Assembly (NCBI GenBank): GCA_000244995.1
Contig: CM001438.1
Span: 1,728,921-1,792,920, forward strand
Direction of reading: 5' to 3'
DNA: 64,000 nucleotides
DNA from: Burkholderiales bacterium JOSHI_001
Lineage (GTDB): Bacteria; Pseudomonadota; Gammaproteobacteria; Burkholderiales; Burkholderiaceae_C
A program made the translations under genes and the position numbers. The notes beneath the pieces were generated by a model. The model searched no databases and was not told the DNA's origin. It saw nothing but the letters and a program-made list of their open reading frames with translations. Position 1 is the stretch's first letter. Each line of letters opens with the position of its first letter. This document shows positions 10,143-18,940 of this stretch, piece after piece.

Positions 10143-11250
10143 GGGCCGGCTCCGGGGTGTCGATCTCGAAGTCCACACAGGGGTCGAAGGCGGTGGCCAG
10201 CAGGCGGGCCTGGGCTGCTGTGTCGGGATGGTTCGCCGGCAGCGCGGCCAGCGCCTGGGCCAGCACGCCCTGCGGGTGCAGGTTCCATTCGGTGGGCGCC
10301 AGCACGCGCACGTCGGCCACGCGCTGGCGTTCGTCCAGCCGCACCCAGTGCACCAGCAGGCCACGCGCCATCTCCACCCAGGCGATGCCTTCGCCCGGCG
10401 CGGGCGCCCAGGCGCCGTGGGCCAGGGCGGCTGTGGAATCAGGCAATGCCAGGTGCACCAGGTCCACCAGCCGAGAAGCCAAGCGCATCCAGGCATTGTG
10501 CGCGGTGACAGGTCGGCTCCGGCGGGTCCAGGGCCCAGTCTCGACGGTGTAGCCTTGCCACACCGGGCTTTGCACGAAGTGACCTTGCTGCAGTTGCGCG
10601 GCCAGCAGGCGCATGTGGGCCTGTGTGGTTTCGGCATCGCCCAGTGGCAACCAGGGCCGCGCCTCGGTGCCCAGGGCCCGGCCGAGGGCGGCGCTGTCGT
10701 GCAGCAGACGGGCCACGGGGTGGCTGTCGGCGCGCCGCGCGCACCAGCGCAGCAGGGCGGCTTCGCCATCGGCGCACCAGGCGTCCCACCAGGCCTGCGG
10801 CGCTTCACCCAGTAACTGGGCATGCATCCAGGGGGCCAGCGCGGCCAGGGCGTCGCCGGGGGCGTCGGCGTGGGTGAACAGCGGGCAGCCGCTGAGCCAG
10901 GCCACCGGCTGGGCCTGGCCCGTCAGGCGCTGCGGCCAGTCCAGGGCCATGCGCTGCAGGTGTTCGCGCGCGGTTTCGGCCTGCAGGCGCTGGCGCAGTG
11001 CCAGGCCCAGGGGCAGCCCATCGCCCTGGGCCGCGCGCACCGCGCTGCCTGCGGCGATGCGGTGGGCGTGGCCGCACAGCGTGAACACGCTGCCCAGCAG
11101 CGCTGGCAGCAAGGGGGCGCTCTTGCCTTGCGCCAGGCGTTGCAGAACCTCGGGGCTGATGGCCGGCCGGCCGCCTTCGATCGACGGGCTGCAACCGGGC
11201 CGCAGCGTGTAGCGGCCCGCCAGCGTGGCGGCGGCGGCCGGGGACGTCAT
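10135..11250 (-). CDS. hoxV: HoxV/HupK, large-subunit assembly scaffold
   Basis: A 371-residue relative of the hydrogenase large subunit without the N-terminal RxCGxC ligand pair, but with a C-terminal echo of the active-site motif (FDPCVDFEID). In C. necator, HoxV is a temporary scaffold for the Fe(CN)2CO unit on its way to HoxG. The N-terminal RPGCSPSIEGGRP and the central WVEMARGLLVHWVRLD are features of HupK. The ATG at 11250 overlaps the hoxT stop. The C-terminal overlap with hypA links the hox and hyp parts of the operon. Confidence 0.92.
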   Translation of the reverse strand: MTSPAAAATLAGRYTLRPGCSPSIEGGRPAISPEVLQRLAQGKSAPLLPALLGSVFTLCGHAHRIAAGSAVRAAQGDGLPLGLALRQRLQAETAREHLQRMALDWPQRLTGQAQPVAWLSGCPLFTHADAPGDALAALAPWMHAQLLGEAPQAWWDAWCADGEAALLRWCARRADSHPVARLLHDSAALGRALGTEARPWLPLGDAETTQAHMRLLAAQLQQGHFVQSPVWQGYTVETGPWTRRSRPVTAHNAWMRLASRLVDLVHLALPDSTAALAHGAWAPAPGEGIAWVEMARGLLVHWVRLDERQRVADVRVLAPTEWNLHPQGVLAQALAALPANHPDTAAQARLLATAFDPCVDFEIDTPEPAHA

Positions 11251-11819
11251 GCCGGCCCCCGCAGCGCGCTGCGCCCGAACAGGAAGCCGCGACGCGCCGG
11301 CACCTCCAGCGGCGCGGCGATGGCGGCCGCCGGCGTGGGCCGCAACAGTGCCAGCACTTCGCGTGCGGTGGCCACGGCGGCCTCGTGGTCGATGAATTCG
11401 TTCATGGGCGAAAACAGCGAACACATTTCATAGCGCCCGCAGCCGCCAATGGCCGGCTCGTTCGCGCCGATGAACTGCATGCGCTGCGGGCCGACGTCCC
11501 GCTCGGCGACTTCACCCACCGGCAGGACCGCTGCCCCGTCGGCCAGCGGCAGGCGCATCAGGTTCATGAACCAGGGCGTCACCAGGATGCCCCAGGCCAG
11601 CGGCTCGTCGTCCAGTTCCTGGAAGCCCAGGGCCTGCACCTTCAGCTTCGGGTGCAGCATGGGCAGGCCGGCCATGCGGGTGCGGCCGATCTCGGCGAAG
11701 GCCCGTTCCAGCGTTTCCACGCGCTGGCCAAGCAGCCGCCGCGGATCCGGCTCCGCCGGTCCGCTGGGGGCGCCCCCCAGGGGGGGAGGCGCCGAAGGCG
11801 CTACGGGGGGGTGCTTCAT
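11247..11819 (-). CDS. hoxT: HoxT/HupJ, HybE-family hydrogenase assembly chaperone
   Basis: A 190-residue member of the HupJ/HybE family, which helps small-subunit maturation in aerobic uptake hydrogenase systems. The conserved core runs from residue ~28 on: LAWGILVTPWFMNLMRLP, CGRYEMCSLFSPMNEF, and a final helical segment. The first ~25 residues are Pro/Gly-rich and encoded by a palindromic repeat (11748-11815), so the N-terminus looks like a later addition. The ATG at 11819 overlaps the hoxR stop (ATGA), supporting this start. Confidence 0.9.
   Translation of the reverse strand: MKHPPVAPSAPPPLGGAPSGPAEPDPRRLLGQRVETLERAFAEIGRTRMAGLPMLHPKLKVQALGFQELDDEPLAWGILVTPWFMNLMRLPLADGAAVLPVGEVAERDVGPQRMQFIGANEPAIGGCGRYEMCSLFSPMNEFIDHEAAVATAREVLALLRPTPAAAIAAPLEVPARRGFLFGRSALRGPA
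11748..11815. repeat. Palindromic repeat encoding the HoxT N-terminus (copy C)
   Basis: The DNA holds CCCCCC-AG-GGGGGG at 11773-11786 and GCGCC-GAA-GGCGC at 11789-11801. On the minus strand this reads as a C-tract, then GTAGCGCCTTCGGCGCC, then a second C-tract/G-tract palindrome. The pattern is familiar from intergenic repeats of Burkholderiales. Here it lies inside the beginning of hoxT and is translated. Confidence 0.6.
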
Positions 11820-12043
11820 ACCACCATGAACTGGTCGCGGTCTCCGTCGCACTGCGGGCAACGCCAATGGGCCGGCAGTTCACTGAACGCCGTGCCCGCC
11901 GGCACCTGCCAGACATCGTCGCCCACGGCAGGGTCGTAAACCCACCAGCAGATCTTGCACTCCAGCCGCGCGCCCGGTGGCAGGCGTGAGGCGTCACCCA
12001 GGTAGCTGCCCTCGAAGCCGGGTGACGGTACAGGGTCGTTCAC
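11816..12043 (-). CDS. hoxR: HoxR/HupI, rubredoxin-like protein
   Basis: A 75-residue rubredoxin with two CxxC knuckles, CKICWWVYDP near residue 27 and WRCPQCDGD near residue 60, that bind one iron. HupI/HoxR supports assembly of the small-subunit iron-sulfur clusters under oxygen. The start is a GTG at 12043 that overlaps the hoxQ stop (GTGA). The ~25 residues before the first knuckle are usual for the family. Confidence 0.95.
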   Translation of the reverse strand: MNDPVPSPGFEGSYLGDASRLPPGARLECKICWWVYDPAVGDDVWQVPAGTAFSELPAHWRCPQCDGDRDQFMVV

Positions 12044-12954
12044 GCACCCTCCAGCCACTGCAGCACCTCGGCCAGGCGCTCGTGCGAATCGACCAGGTCT
12101 TCGCGCGCGGCGCAGGCCACGTCGGGCATGGTGCAGACCTCCACGGTGTTCAGGATCACCGTGTCCTGCGAGTTGTAGTACACGACGCGCCAGGTGTTGG
12201 GCCGGCGCGAGTTGGTGATGCGGCAGTTGCCGTAGCCGCGCGACAGGATGAGCACGCGGCCGGTGCCCAGCACGGTGTCCAGCCAGCCGATGTCCTGCGG
12301 CGACATCGGCAGCAGCGTCAGGTTCACCACATGCGGCTGGGGGTGGGCCTCGCTGGCGGCGCGCTGGGGCCAGCGCTTGATCTGGTCTTCGATCTCGGTG
12401 ATGAGCAGCGGCGAATTCATCACGCCGTCGGGCAAGGGCGAGTCGGCACCCGGGGTGGGCAGCGGGTGCAGGCCGTCTTCGGCCGCGGCGCGCTGCAGCA
12501 CCTGGGGCACGCCGCCGGCTTCCAGGGTGTCGCGCACCTGGCCGTCGGCCAAGGTCTCGATCACGCGCCACAGGCCGGCGAACACCGATTCCTGCACCAG
12601 CACCGAACCGGCCAGCGGCAGGCCTGGTTGCGGCGTGACGCGGGCGCTGACCTCGCCTTCCCCCAGCACCTGGTTCACCAGCGCCTGGTCTTCGGGGCCC
12701 AGGCCCTGCAGCGAAATGGGCTCGGGCGTGGCGCCGGTGCGGGCCAGGCCCAGGGCGTCCAGCGCCCGGCGCAGCACCGCGCGGCCGGCGGTGCGCGGCG
12801 CGGCCTCTTCGGGCTCGGGCAGCACCGGGGCGCGGTAGGTGTCCATGCCGCTGGGCATGGGCATGTAGTCGAGCGATTCGTCTTCACTCTGGCTGCCGGG
12901 GCCGAAGGCCACCACGGGCAAGGGGAAGGGCTTGCGGCTGGATTCGGTGCTCAT
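12040..12954 (-). CDS. hoxQ: HoxQ/HupH, hydrogenase small-subunit maturation chaperone
   Basis: A 304-residue HupH-family protein. With HoxO it binds the Tat-exported small subunit precursor until its clusters are complete. The C-terminal HupH signature is clear: SRGYGNCRITNSR, NTWRVVYYNSQDTVILNTVEV and the final helix ending in LQWLEGA. The N-terminal ~70 residues are more variable. It ends with a 4-nt overlap into hoxR. Confidence 0.93.
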   Translation of the reverse strand: MSTESSRKPFPLPVVAFGPGSQSEDESLDYMPMPSGMDTYRAPVLPEPEEAAPRTAGRAVLRRALDALGLARTGATPEPISLQGLGPEDQALVNQVLGEGEVSARVTPQPGLPLAGSVLVQESVFAGLWRVIETLADGQVRDTLEAGGVPQVLQRAAAEDGLHPLPTPGADSPLPDGVMNSPLLITEIEDQIKRWPQRAASEAHPQPHVVNLTLLPMSPQDIGWLDTVLGTGRVLILSRGYGNCRITNSRRPNTWRVVYYNSQDTVILNTVEVCTMPDVACAAREDLVDSHERLAEVLQWLEGA

Positions 12955-12993
12955 GGTCGGACCTTGGGGCGCGTGAGGTGGGGGAGGCGGCGT

Positions 12994-13440
12994 TCAGTGG
13001 CAGGACGGCGCGGCGGCGCCCGCCACCACCACCGGGATGCCGATGCCGGGCGTGCGCGTGGGTGCTGTGGCCAGGGCCTGCTGCACCCGTTCGACATAGT
13101 CGGTCCAGTCCAGCATGCCGGCGATGGTGGTGACGTAGCGGCCGTCTCGCAGCCACACCAGCGAAGGCCAGCGCTGCACGTTGAACTTCGCGGCGATGGC
13201 GTCTTCACAGGCCTGCGGCACCACGCCGATGTGCACCGTGCCTTCGTGCAGGCGGCGCAGTTCGGGCAACACCACGGCCACGTCCTGGCCTTCGGGAAAA
13301 CGCACCGGGTCGCCGCTGAACAGCAGCACGGCTTCACCGGGCAGGCTGAGGAAGTTGTCCAGGGTCTCGGGGGTGATGGGGTGGGCGGCGTGGCCGTCTA
13401 CCAGGCGTTGCACCAGCGGGGTGAAGGCGGAGGCGCTCAT
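12994..13440 (-). CDS. hoxO: HoxO/HupG, small-subunit Tat-export chaperone
   Basis: A 148-residue HupG/HyaE-family protein with a thioredoxin-like fold but no CxxC, as expected. Typical stretches are HIGVVPQACEDAIAAKFNV, RWPSLVWLRDGRYV and LDWTDYVERV. The family binds the twin-arginine signal of the small subunit and holds back export until folding is complete. The ATG at 13440 overlaps the hoxL stop (ATGA). Confidence 0.93.
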   Translation of the reverse strand: MSASAFTPLVQRLVDGHAAHPITPETLDNFLSLPGEAVLLFSGDPVRFPEGQDVAVVLPELRRLHEGTVHIGVVPQACEDAIAAKFNVQRWPSLVWLRDGRYVTTIAGMLDWTDYVERVQQALATAPTRTPGIGIPVVVAGAAAPSCH

Positions 13441-13784
13441 GGGGTTTCCTTGTGAGGCGTGGAAGGCGTGGGCGGGGCTGACGCGGTCAGTGCCGCCAGT
13501 TGTTCGGCGCTCATGGCCGATGGCAATGCGAAGGCGGCCAGGCCAGGCGTGTCGTGCTGCAGGCCGGCCAGGGCGTCGCCCAGCAGGTCCAGCGTGGCGT
13601 CGATCTCGGCCGCACGTTCGGGCGACAGGCGCTCGCGGGCGCCGTCCAGGAACACCAGCAGCCAGTCGCCAGGCTGGCACTCGCCCACCAGCGCTGTGTT
13701 CACGCGCCGGCGCTCGCCGCGGCCCGTCACCCAGGCGTGGCCGGCTTCGACGCTTTGCACTTGAAGTGGCAATCCGATGCACAT
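13437..13784 (-). CDS. hoxL: HoxL/HupF, HypC-like chaperone dedicated to the uptake hydrogenase
   Basis: A 115-residue HypC paralogue that starts MCIGLPLQVQ and includes PGDWLLVFLDGARERL. It is longer than the HypC in this window because of a C-terminal Ala/Pro/Thr-rich tail of about 25 residues. HoxL stabilises HoxG during assembly under air in C. necator. It is coupled to hoxO by a 4-nt overlap and starts 15 nt after hoxM. Confidence 0.93.
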   Translation of the reverse strand: MCIGLPLQVQSVEAGHAWVTGRGERRRVNTALVGECQPGDWLLVFLDGARERLSPERAAEIDATLDLLGDALAGLQHDTPGLAAFALPSAMSAEQLAALTASAPPTPSTPHKETP

Positions 13785-13799
13785 GGTGAGGGTTCGGGG

Positions 13800-14474
13800 T
13801 CAGTCGCGCGGAATGAAGCGTTCATCGCCCACGCGGCAGGCCAGCGCTTCACTGGGGCGGCCCACCTCGTAGTGCTCGATGTCCAGCAGGCTGACGGTCA
13901 CCGCATCGTGCTCGGTCAGCGGTTCGGTGCGCGGCCTCGGCAGGGCCCCCCACTCGCGCAGCCGGTCCACGCCGAGCGCGACCGCGTCTTCCAGCGCCAG
14001 CTTCACGCTGGGGCGCAGGCTGCCGCCGTAGTCGTCCAGCTCTTCGGGCTGGCAGCCCACCAGCAGCACCTGCTGCGGGTAGCGTTCGGTCAGCAGGGCC
14101 AGCATCAGCACTTCCTGGAAGCCGGTCTGGTGCAGGCTCATCTTCTTGGCCCCCATGAAGCGCGGCACCTCGTCGTTTTCAATCAGCTTCAGGGTACCGG
14201 GTTCCAGGCCGTAGTCGATGGCGTCGAAGATCAGCAGCCTGGTGGCTGCCTGCACGTGCTGGATCAGGTAAAGACCTTGGGTGCCGCCGTCCACCAGCTG
14301 CACGTGCGGCGCGAAGGACCAGTGGCGCTGTAGCGCCTGCACGCAGCGCACACCGAAGCCTTCGTCGGCCCACAGCACGTTGCCGATGCCCAGCACCACG
14401 ATGGTCTCGTCCGCCTCCGCTGCGGCATTGCCACTGAGGGGGTTACAGGCGTTTTCGGGCGGAGGGGTGTGCAT
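13800..14474 (-). CDS. hoxM: HoxM/HupD, maturation endopeptidase of the large subunit
   Basis: A 224-residue nickel-dependent protease that removes the C-terminal tail of HoxG after the NiFe site is filled. The key residues are visible: Glu in GIGNVLWADEGFGVR, Asp in IFDAIDYG, and His in KMSLHQTGFQEVL. The ATG at 14474 (MHTPPPE) was preferred to a longer in-frame start because it begins just ahead of the conserved core and clear of the upstream HigA gene, which stops 35 nt before. The ~35 residues before the core are Asn/Ala/Pro-rich. Confidence 0.93.
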   Translation of the reverse strand: MHTPPPENACNPLSGNAAAEADETIVVLGIGNVLWADEGFGVRCVQALQRHWSFAPHVQLVDGGTQGLYLIQHVQAATRLLIFDAIDYGLEPGTLKLIENDEVPRFMGAKKMSLHQTGFQEVLMLALLTERYPQQVLLVGCQPEELDDYGGSLRPSVKLALEDAVALGVDRLREWGALPRPRTEPLTEHDAVTVSLLDIEHYEVGRPSEALACRVGDERFIPRD

Positions 14475-14509
14475 GTCGGGCCTACCGAGGGGTTGGTTCA
14501 GACGGGGTG

Positions 14510-14845
14510 TCAGTGCGCGCAGCGCACCGATGGGCGGGCGGTGAGCTTGGCGGTGCGGCGCAACTGGCGCCAGGCGTGGTAGCTGTCCCACTGCGCCTGC
14601 AAGGCCAGCCAGTGGCTGGTGGGCAGGCCGAAGGCCAGCGCGCAGCGGATGGCGGTGTCGGTGCTCATGCCGCGGTGGCCCATCACCAGCTCGTTCACGC
14701 GGCGGCGTGAAATGCCCAGCAGCCGGGCCGCACGCGTCTGCGTGATGGCCAGCGGCTGCAGGAAATTGCGGTCGAGGAACTGCCCCGGGTGCATCGGCGA
14801 GCGCAGAGGCACGCCGACGGGGTGGGGCAGGGGCCGGTCGGTCAC
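14510..14845 (-). CDS. HigA-family helix-turn-helix regulator inside the hydrogenase operon
   Basis: A 111-residue XRE protein of the HigA/VapI antidote family. MHPGQFLDRNFLQPLAITQ is followed by the helix-turn-helix TRAARLLGISRRRVNELVMG. The canonical MSTDTAIRCALAFGLPTSHWLALQAQWD follows. The GTG at 14845 is chosen because it starts 16 nt after hoxZ with GAAGG upstream; an internal ATG at MHPGQF is the alternative. HigA proteins usually sit next to a HigB ribonuclease and repress their own operon. No HigB-like gene is present on either side; the neighbours are hoxZ and hoxM on the same strand. It may be a domesticated regulator of the operon. Confidence 0.9.
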   Translation of the reverse strand: MTDRPLPHPVGVPLRSPMHPGQFLDRNFLQPLAITQTRAARLLGISRRRVNELVMGHRGMSTDTAIRCALAFGLPTSHWLALQAQWDSYHAWRQLRRTAKLTARPSVRCAH

Positions 14846-14861
14846 GGCAGGGCCTTCGGGG

Positions 14862-15593
14862 TCAGTCTTTGAAGGTTCTGTAGCCGCTGACCATGGTGCT
14901 GACCATGCTCTGGCGCCCCATGATGTCTTCGCGGATCGCGGCATACACGTGCAGCGTCACGAACATCACCATGGCCCACATGCCCAGGTGGTGCCAGGTG
15001 TGCACGTCCTGGCTCTGGCCGAACAGCGGGATCACCCAGCCGAACAACTTGTCGGCCCAGCTGCCTGCCTGCAGGCCTTCACCGTACAGCGCGAAGCCGG
15101 TGAAGATCATGAACAGCGTGATCAGCGTGTAGCCAAAGAACATGAAGAAGCGCGCCAGCGGGTTGTGGCCCACGTAGCGGCTGGGGCGCGGGCGCAGGAA
15201 GGTGTACCACTCCAGCATCACCCGCACCTCGCGCCAGTAGGCCGGGTTGGTGACCGGCAGGGTGAACAGTTCGCGCGAATGGCTGTTGCCCACGATGGCC
15301 CAGTAGATGCGGCCGATCACGCCCACCAGCAGGATGTAGCCGGACGCGAAGTGGGCAAAGCGGATGTAGCCCATCAGGAAATTGGCGCTGGCCTCGCCGG
15401 GCTGGGTGGGCAAGGGGCTGCCGATGAAGTAGCCGCTGACGGCCAGCACCACGATGGCCAGGGCGTTCACCCAGTGCCAGATGCGCACCGGGGCTTCGTA
15501 GACATACACCGACTTGATCGCGGCGGCTTGTTCCAGCGCCTTTTCATCGATGCCGGTGGCGTTGATGAAGTCGTTGGTGGCGGATGAGGACAT
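14862..15593 (-). CDS. hoxZ: HoxZ/HupC, cytochrome b membrane anchor of the uptake hydrogenase
   Basis: A 243-residue Ni/Fe-hydrogenase b-type cytochrome that takes electrons from HoxK into the quinone pool. Four hydrophobic helices are visible, around IWHWVNALAIVVLAVSGYFI, FAHFASGYILLVGVIGRIYW, ARFFMFFGYTLITLFMIFTG and HLGMWAMVMFVTLHVYAAI. The heme-ligand histidines are in RIWHW, RFAHF and TWHHLGMW. It follows the mini-HupE gene by 33 nt. Confidence 0.96.
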   Translation of the reverse strand: MSSSATNDFINATGIDEKALEQAAAIKSVYVYEAPVRIWHWVNALAIVVLAVSGYFIGSPLPTQPGEASANFLMGYIRFAHFASGYILLVGVIGRIYWAIVGNSHSRELFTLPVTNPAYWREVRVMLEWYTFLRPRPSRYVGHNPLARFFMFFGYTLITLFMIFTGFALYGEGLQAGSWADKLFGWVIPLFGQSQDVHTWHHLGMWAMVMFVTLHVYAAIREDIMGRQSMVSTMVSGYRTFKD

Positions 15594-15626
15594 GGGGCTT
15601 GTCTCCTGCCTGGGTGGGGGCGTTGC

Positions 15627-15932
15627 TCAGGCGCGGGCGAGCAGCAGCGCGCCCAGGCCGCCCAGGGTGCCGGCGGCAAAGCGCCAGGCCAGTGGGGCGC
15701 GGCGTTGCGCGCGCCCGGTCAGCAGCAGGCTGGCCATGTGCAGCGCGGCCACCCCGGCCAGGAAGCCGCCGGCGTACAGCGCGGCCACCACCGGCAGCGT
15801 GTGCTGCAGACCCAGCGCCAGGGCCAGGCGTTCCACCAGGTCGTGGTGGCCGTGGCCGTCGTGGGCGGCGGCCGACGCGGCGAGCGTGACCAGGCCCAGG
15901 CCCGAGGCCAGTCGAGAGAGCTTTGTCTTCAT
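15627..15932 (-). CDS. Short HupE-like membrane protein (signal peptide plus C-terminal HupE part)
   Basis: A 101-residue protein. It has an N-terminal signal peptide (LASGLGLVTLAASAAA), then HDGHGHHD, the His-rich start typical of mature HupE/UreJ nickel permeases. The rest (ALYAGGFLAGVAALHMASLLL and AWRFAAGTLGGLGALLLA) resembles the last two helices of HupE. Full HupE proteins have about 190 residues and six helices, so roughly the first four helices are missing. Spacing to hoxG (35 nt) and hoxZ (33 nt) is tidy, and no frameshift is visible. It could be an internally deleted HupE or a separate small subunit. Family assignment is by recall of the pattern. Confidence 0.75.
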   Translation of the reverse strand: MKTKLSRLASGLGLVTLAASAAAHDGHGHHDLVERLALALGLQHTLPVVAALYAGGFLAGVAALHMASLLLTGRAQRRAPLAWRFAAGTLGGLGALLLARA

Positions 15933-15967
15933 GGGGAATGTCTCCGGGGATGTTGTGGGCAGCGCGC

Positions 15968-17824
15968 TCAACGCACCTTGACCTGGCACAGTTCCTGGCC
16001 GTCCGGGCTCATCACGTGGGTGGAGCAGGCCAGGCAGGGGTCGAAGGAGTGCAGGGTGCGCAGGATCTCCAGGGGCTGCTCGGGGTTGGCCATGGGCGTG
16101 TTCATCAGGCTGGCCTCGAAGGCGCCGATCTGGCCTTTGGCGTCGCGCGGGCTGCCGTTCCAGGTGGTGGGCACCACGCACTGGTAATTCTCGATCTTGC
16201 CGTCCTTGATCTTCACCCAGTGGCCCAGCATGCCGCGCGGCGCGGCCACGGTGCCCACGCCCTTGGCTTCCTTGGGCCAGGTGGCGGGGTCCCACTTGTC
16301 CACGTTGGCGGTGGCGGTGTCGCCGGCCTTGATGTTGGCCACCAGGTCGTTCCAGTCGTCGGCCATCATCTCGCCGCAGTACTGGCCTTCCAACGCGCGG
16401 GCCAGGGTGCGGCCGATGGTGGTGGGCAGCAACTGCTTCAGCGTGTACTGCGTTTCCGGCAGGCCCAGCGCCTTGGGGATGGCGCTGTTGATCATCTGGG
16501 CGCTGTACTCCAGCTGTTCCTTGGGGCGCTGGGCGTACTTGTTGCCCTTCTTGGCGTGCGCATAGGCCAGGATGTAGCGCGACAGCGGGCCCACTTCCAC
16601 CGCGTTGCCGCGCCAGCGCGGCGACTTGATCCACGAATACTTGGCGCTCTCGTCGATCTGCTCGATGTTGGTGGTGGTGCCCTTGGTCTTGCCGCCCAGC
16701 ACGTACATCGGCTCGGTGACGCCGTCCCAGGGGTGCAGGCCCTTGGTGTCGTCGGCGTACTTGTACCAGCTGTGGGTGACGAACTCCTGCACCTGCTCGG
16801 GGTCGCGCGGGTCGATCGGCAGGATCTCGTCCCAGTTGCCGTTCAGGATCACGCCGCCGGGCAGCTGGTCGGTGCTCTTGTCGTAGTTGTTCTTCGGGTA
16901 CTCGCCGTAGTCGGACACGTTGGTGGCCGACAGGCCGCCGCCGTACAGCCAGCCGGCCTGCTTGTAAATGGTGCCTATGGCCAGCACGTCCGGGATGTAG
17001 ACGTTCTTGTTGAACTCGATGATCTCGTCGATGCGGGCCTTGACGAAGTTCAGCCGCTCCATGTTGATGGGTGCGCCGGCCGCGCCGTCGCGGTCCAGGT
17101 TGATGGCGCAGGGCACGCCGCCCACCAGGTAATTGGGGTGCGGGTTCTTGCCGCCGAAGATGGTGTGGATCTTGACCCATTCCTTTTGCAGGTCCAGCGC
17201 CTCCAGGTAGTGGGTCACGGCCATCAGGTTGGCCTCGGGCGGCAGCACATAGGCCTTGTTGCCCCAGTAGCCGTTCATGAAGGGCCCCAGCTGGCCGCTT
17301 TCCACGAACTTCTTCAGCCGGTTCTGGATGTCGCGGAAGTAGCCGGCCGAGCTGAGCGGGTGGCTGGGCGACACCAGCTGCTGCAGGTCGCTGGTCTTCT
17401 TGGGGTCGGCCTTCAGCGCCGACACCACGTCCACCCAGTCCAGCGCGTGCAGGTGGTAGAAGTGCACCGCGTGGTCGTGCACCTGCAGGGTCTTGGCCAT
17501 CATCTCGCGGATGAGGTGGGCGTTCTTCGGGATCTTGATGCCCAGCGCGTCTTCCACCGCCCGCACGCTGGTCAGCGCGTGGCAGCCGGTGCACACGCCG
17601 CAGATGCGTTCGACGAAGGCCCAGGCGTCGCGCGGGTCGCGACCCTTCAGGATGACCTCCAGCCCGCGCCACATGGTGCCGGTGGACACCGCGTTGCGGA
17701 TGATGTTGTCCTTGTCCAGGTTCACCTCGCAGCGCATGTGCCCTTCGATGCGGGTGACCGGGTCGACGACGATGCGCTTGCCGCTGTCGTCGAGGTTGAA
17801 GCCTTGGGTTGCGTAGGCAGCCAT
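15968..17824 (-). CDS. hoxG: Membrane-bound [NiFe]-hydrogenase large subunit HoxG/HupL
   Basis: The 618-residue catalytic subunit that splits H2 at the NiFe(CN)2CO site. The N-terminal ligand motif [13 protein letters not shown] is near residue 73, and the C-terminal motif is [11 protein letters not shown] 15-residue tail follows ([15 protein letters not shown]), which HoxM removes after nickel insertion. Length is typical (618 in C. necator). It follows hoxK by 42 nt, and export is by piggy-back on the HoxK Tat signal. All four NiFe cysteine ligands are present. Confidence 0.98.
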   Translation of the reverse strand: MAAYATQGFNLDDSGKRIVVDPVTRIEGHMRCEVNLDKDNIIRNAVSTGTMWRGLEVILKGRDPRDAWAFVERICGVCTGCHALTSVRAVEDALGIKIPKNAHLIREMMAKTLQVHDHAVHFYHLHALDWVDVVSALKADPKKTSDLQQLVSPSHPLSSAGYFRDIQNRLKKFVESGQLGPFMNGYWGNKAYVLPPEANLMAVTHYLEALDLQKEWVKIHTIFGGKNPHPNYLVGGVPCAINLDRDGAAGAPINMERLNFVKARIDEIIEFNKNVYIPDVLAIGTIYKQAGWLYGGGLSATNVSDYGEYPKNNYDKSTDQLPGGVILNGNWDEILPIDPRDPEQVQEFVTHSWYKYADDTKGLHPWDGVTEPMYVLGGKTKGTTTNIEQIDESAKYSWIKSPRWRGNAVEVGPLSRYILAYAHAKKGNKYAQRPKEQLEYSAQMINSAIPKALGLPETQYTLKQLLPTTIGRTLARALEGQYCGEMMADDWNDLVANIKAGDTATANVDKWDPATWPKEAKGVGTVAAPRGMLGHWVKIKDGKIENYQCVVPTTWNGSPRDAKGQIGAFEASLMNTPMANPEQPLEILRTLHSFDPCLACSTHVMSPDGQELCQVKVR

Positions 17825-17866
17825 GTGGTGTCGTCCTTGGGTGTTCGTCTTGTGGGGTCAGCGGCC

Positions 17867-18940
17867 TCAGCGACCGGAAGCGCGGTCGTTGGACGCCACG
17901 CGCTTGATGGCCGACACGGCGGCGTGCGCGGCCACCGCGGCGCCCACCACGGCGGCGGCGGTGCCGCCCACCTTGTCGGCGTTGGCTTCCACGCCGAACT
18001 GGTGGATGTCGGTCAGGCGGTTGTAGAACGAGCCCTTGTCCCAGAAGCCGTCCTCGCTGCAGCCGATGCAGCCGTGGCCGGCCTTGATCGGGAAGCTGGT
18101 GCCTTCGTTCCACTGCACGGTGGAGCAGGCGTTGTAGGTGGTGGGGCCCTTGCAGCCCACCTTGTAGAGGCAGTAGCCGCGGCGGGCGCTGTCGTCGTCG
18201 AAGGCTTCGACGAACTGGCCGGCGTCGAAGTGCGGGCGGCGGTAGCACTTGTCGTGGATGCGCTGGCTGTAGAACATCTTCGGGCGGCCCTGGCGGTCCA
18301 GCTCGGGGATGCGGTCGAAGGTGAGCATGTAGGTGATGACGCCGGTCATCACTTCCGCGATGGGCGGGCAGCCCGGCACCTTGATGATGGGCTTGTCGGT
18401 GATGACCTTGTGCACCGGCGTGGCCTGCGTGGGGTTGGGCTTGGCGGCCTGCACGCAGCCCCAGCTGGCGCAGGAGCCCCAGCTGATGATGGCCTTGGCG
18501 TCCTTGGCCACGTGGCGCAGCTGGTCCACGAAGGGCTTGCCGCCGATGATGCAGCTCATGCCTTCCTGGTTCAGCGGCGGGTTGCCTTCCACCGCCAGGA
18601 TGTAGTTGCCCTTGTACTTGGCCATCACCTCTTCGAGGATGGCCTCGGCCTGGTGGCCGGCGCTGGCCATCAGGGTGTCGTCGTAGTCCAGGCTGATCAT
18701 GGACAGCACGACGTCCTTGGCCAGCGGGTGGGCGCTGCGGATGAAGCTTTCGCTGCAGCAGGTGCATTCCAGCCCGTGCAGCCACAGCACCGGGGTGCGC
18801 GGCTTGGTTTCCATGGCGTGCGCGATCTGCGGTACGAAGGCCGGGCCCAGTCCCAACGACGTGGCCGTGAGCGAGCAGTACTTGAGGAAGCTGCGGCGCG
18901 AGATGCCCTGGCGGCGCATCACTTCGTAGAAGGTCTCCAT
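17867..18940 (-). CDS. hoxK: Oxygen-tolerant membrane-bound [NiFe]-hydrogenase small subunit HoxK/HupS
   Basis: A 357-residue iron-sulfur subunit that relays electrons from HoxG to HoxZ. The N-terminal Tat signal has SRRSFLK and ends at IAHA (cleavage after residue 42). In mature numbering the proximal-cluster cysteines are 17, 20 and 115, and there are two extra cysteines at 19 (ECTCCSE) and 120 (ASWGCVQAA). This six-Cys pattern is the signature of oxygen-tolerant hydrogenases with a [4Fe-3S] cluster. A C-terminal hydrophobic helix ([19 protein letters not shown]) anchors it in the membrane. ATG 18940 was chosen over longer in-frame starts because GGAG precedes it and the Tat signal then begins at the N-terminus (METFYEVM). 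Confidence 0.97.
   Translation of the reverse strand: METFYEVMRRQGISRRSFLKYCSLTATSLGLGPAFVPQIAHAMETKPRTPVLWLHGLECTCCSESFIRSAHPLAKDVVLSMISLDYDDTLMASAGHQAEAILEEVMAKYKGNYILAVEGNPPLNQEGMSCIIGGKPFVDQLRHVAKDAKAIISWGSCASWGCVQAAKPNPTQATPVHKVITDKPIIKVPGCPPIAEVMTGVITYMLTFDRIPELDRQGRPKMFYSQRIHDKCYRRPHFDAGQFVEAFDDDSARRGYCLYKVGCKGPTTYNACSTVQWNEGTSFPIKAGHGCIGCSEDGFWDKGSFYNRLTDIHQFGVEANADKVGGTAAAVVGAAVAAHAAVSAIKRVASNDRASGR

Noticed and set aside
14510-14845. A complete HigBA toxin-antitoxin pair
   Set aside because: Only the antitoxin-like gene is present; both neighbours are hydrogenase genes, and no small RelE/HigB-like frame was found on either strand around it.
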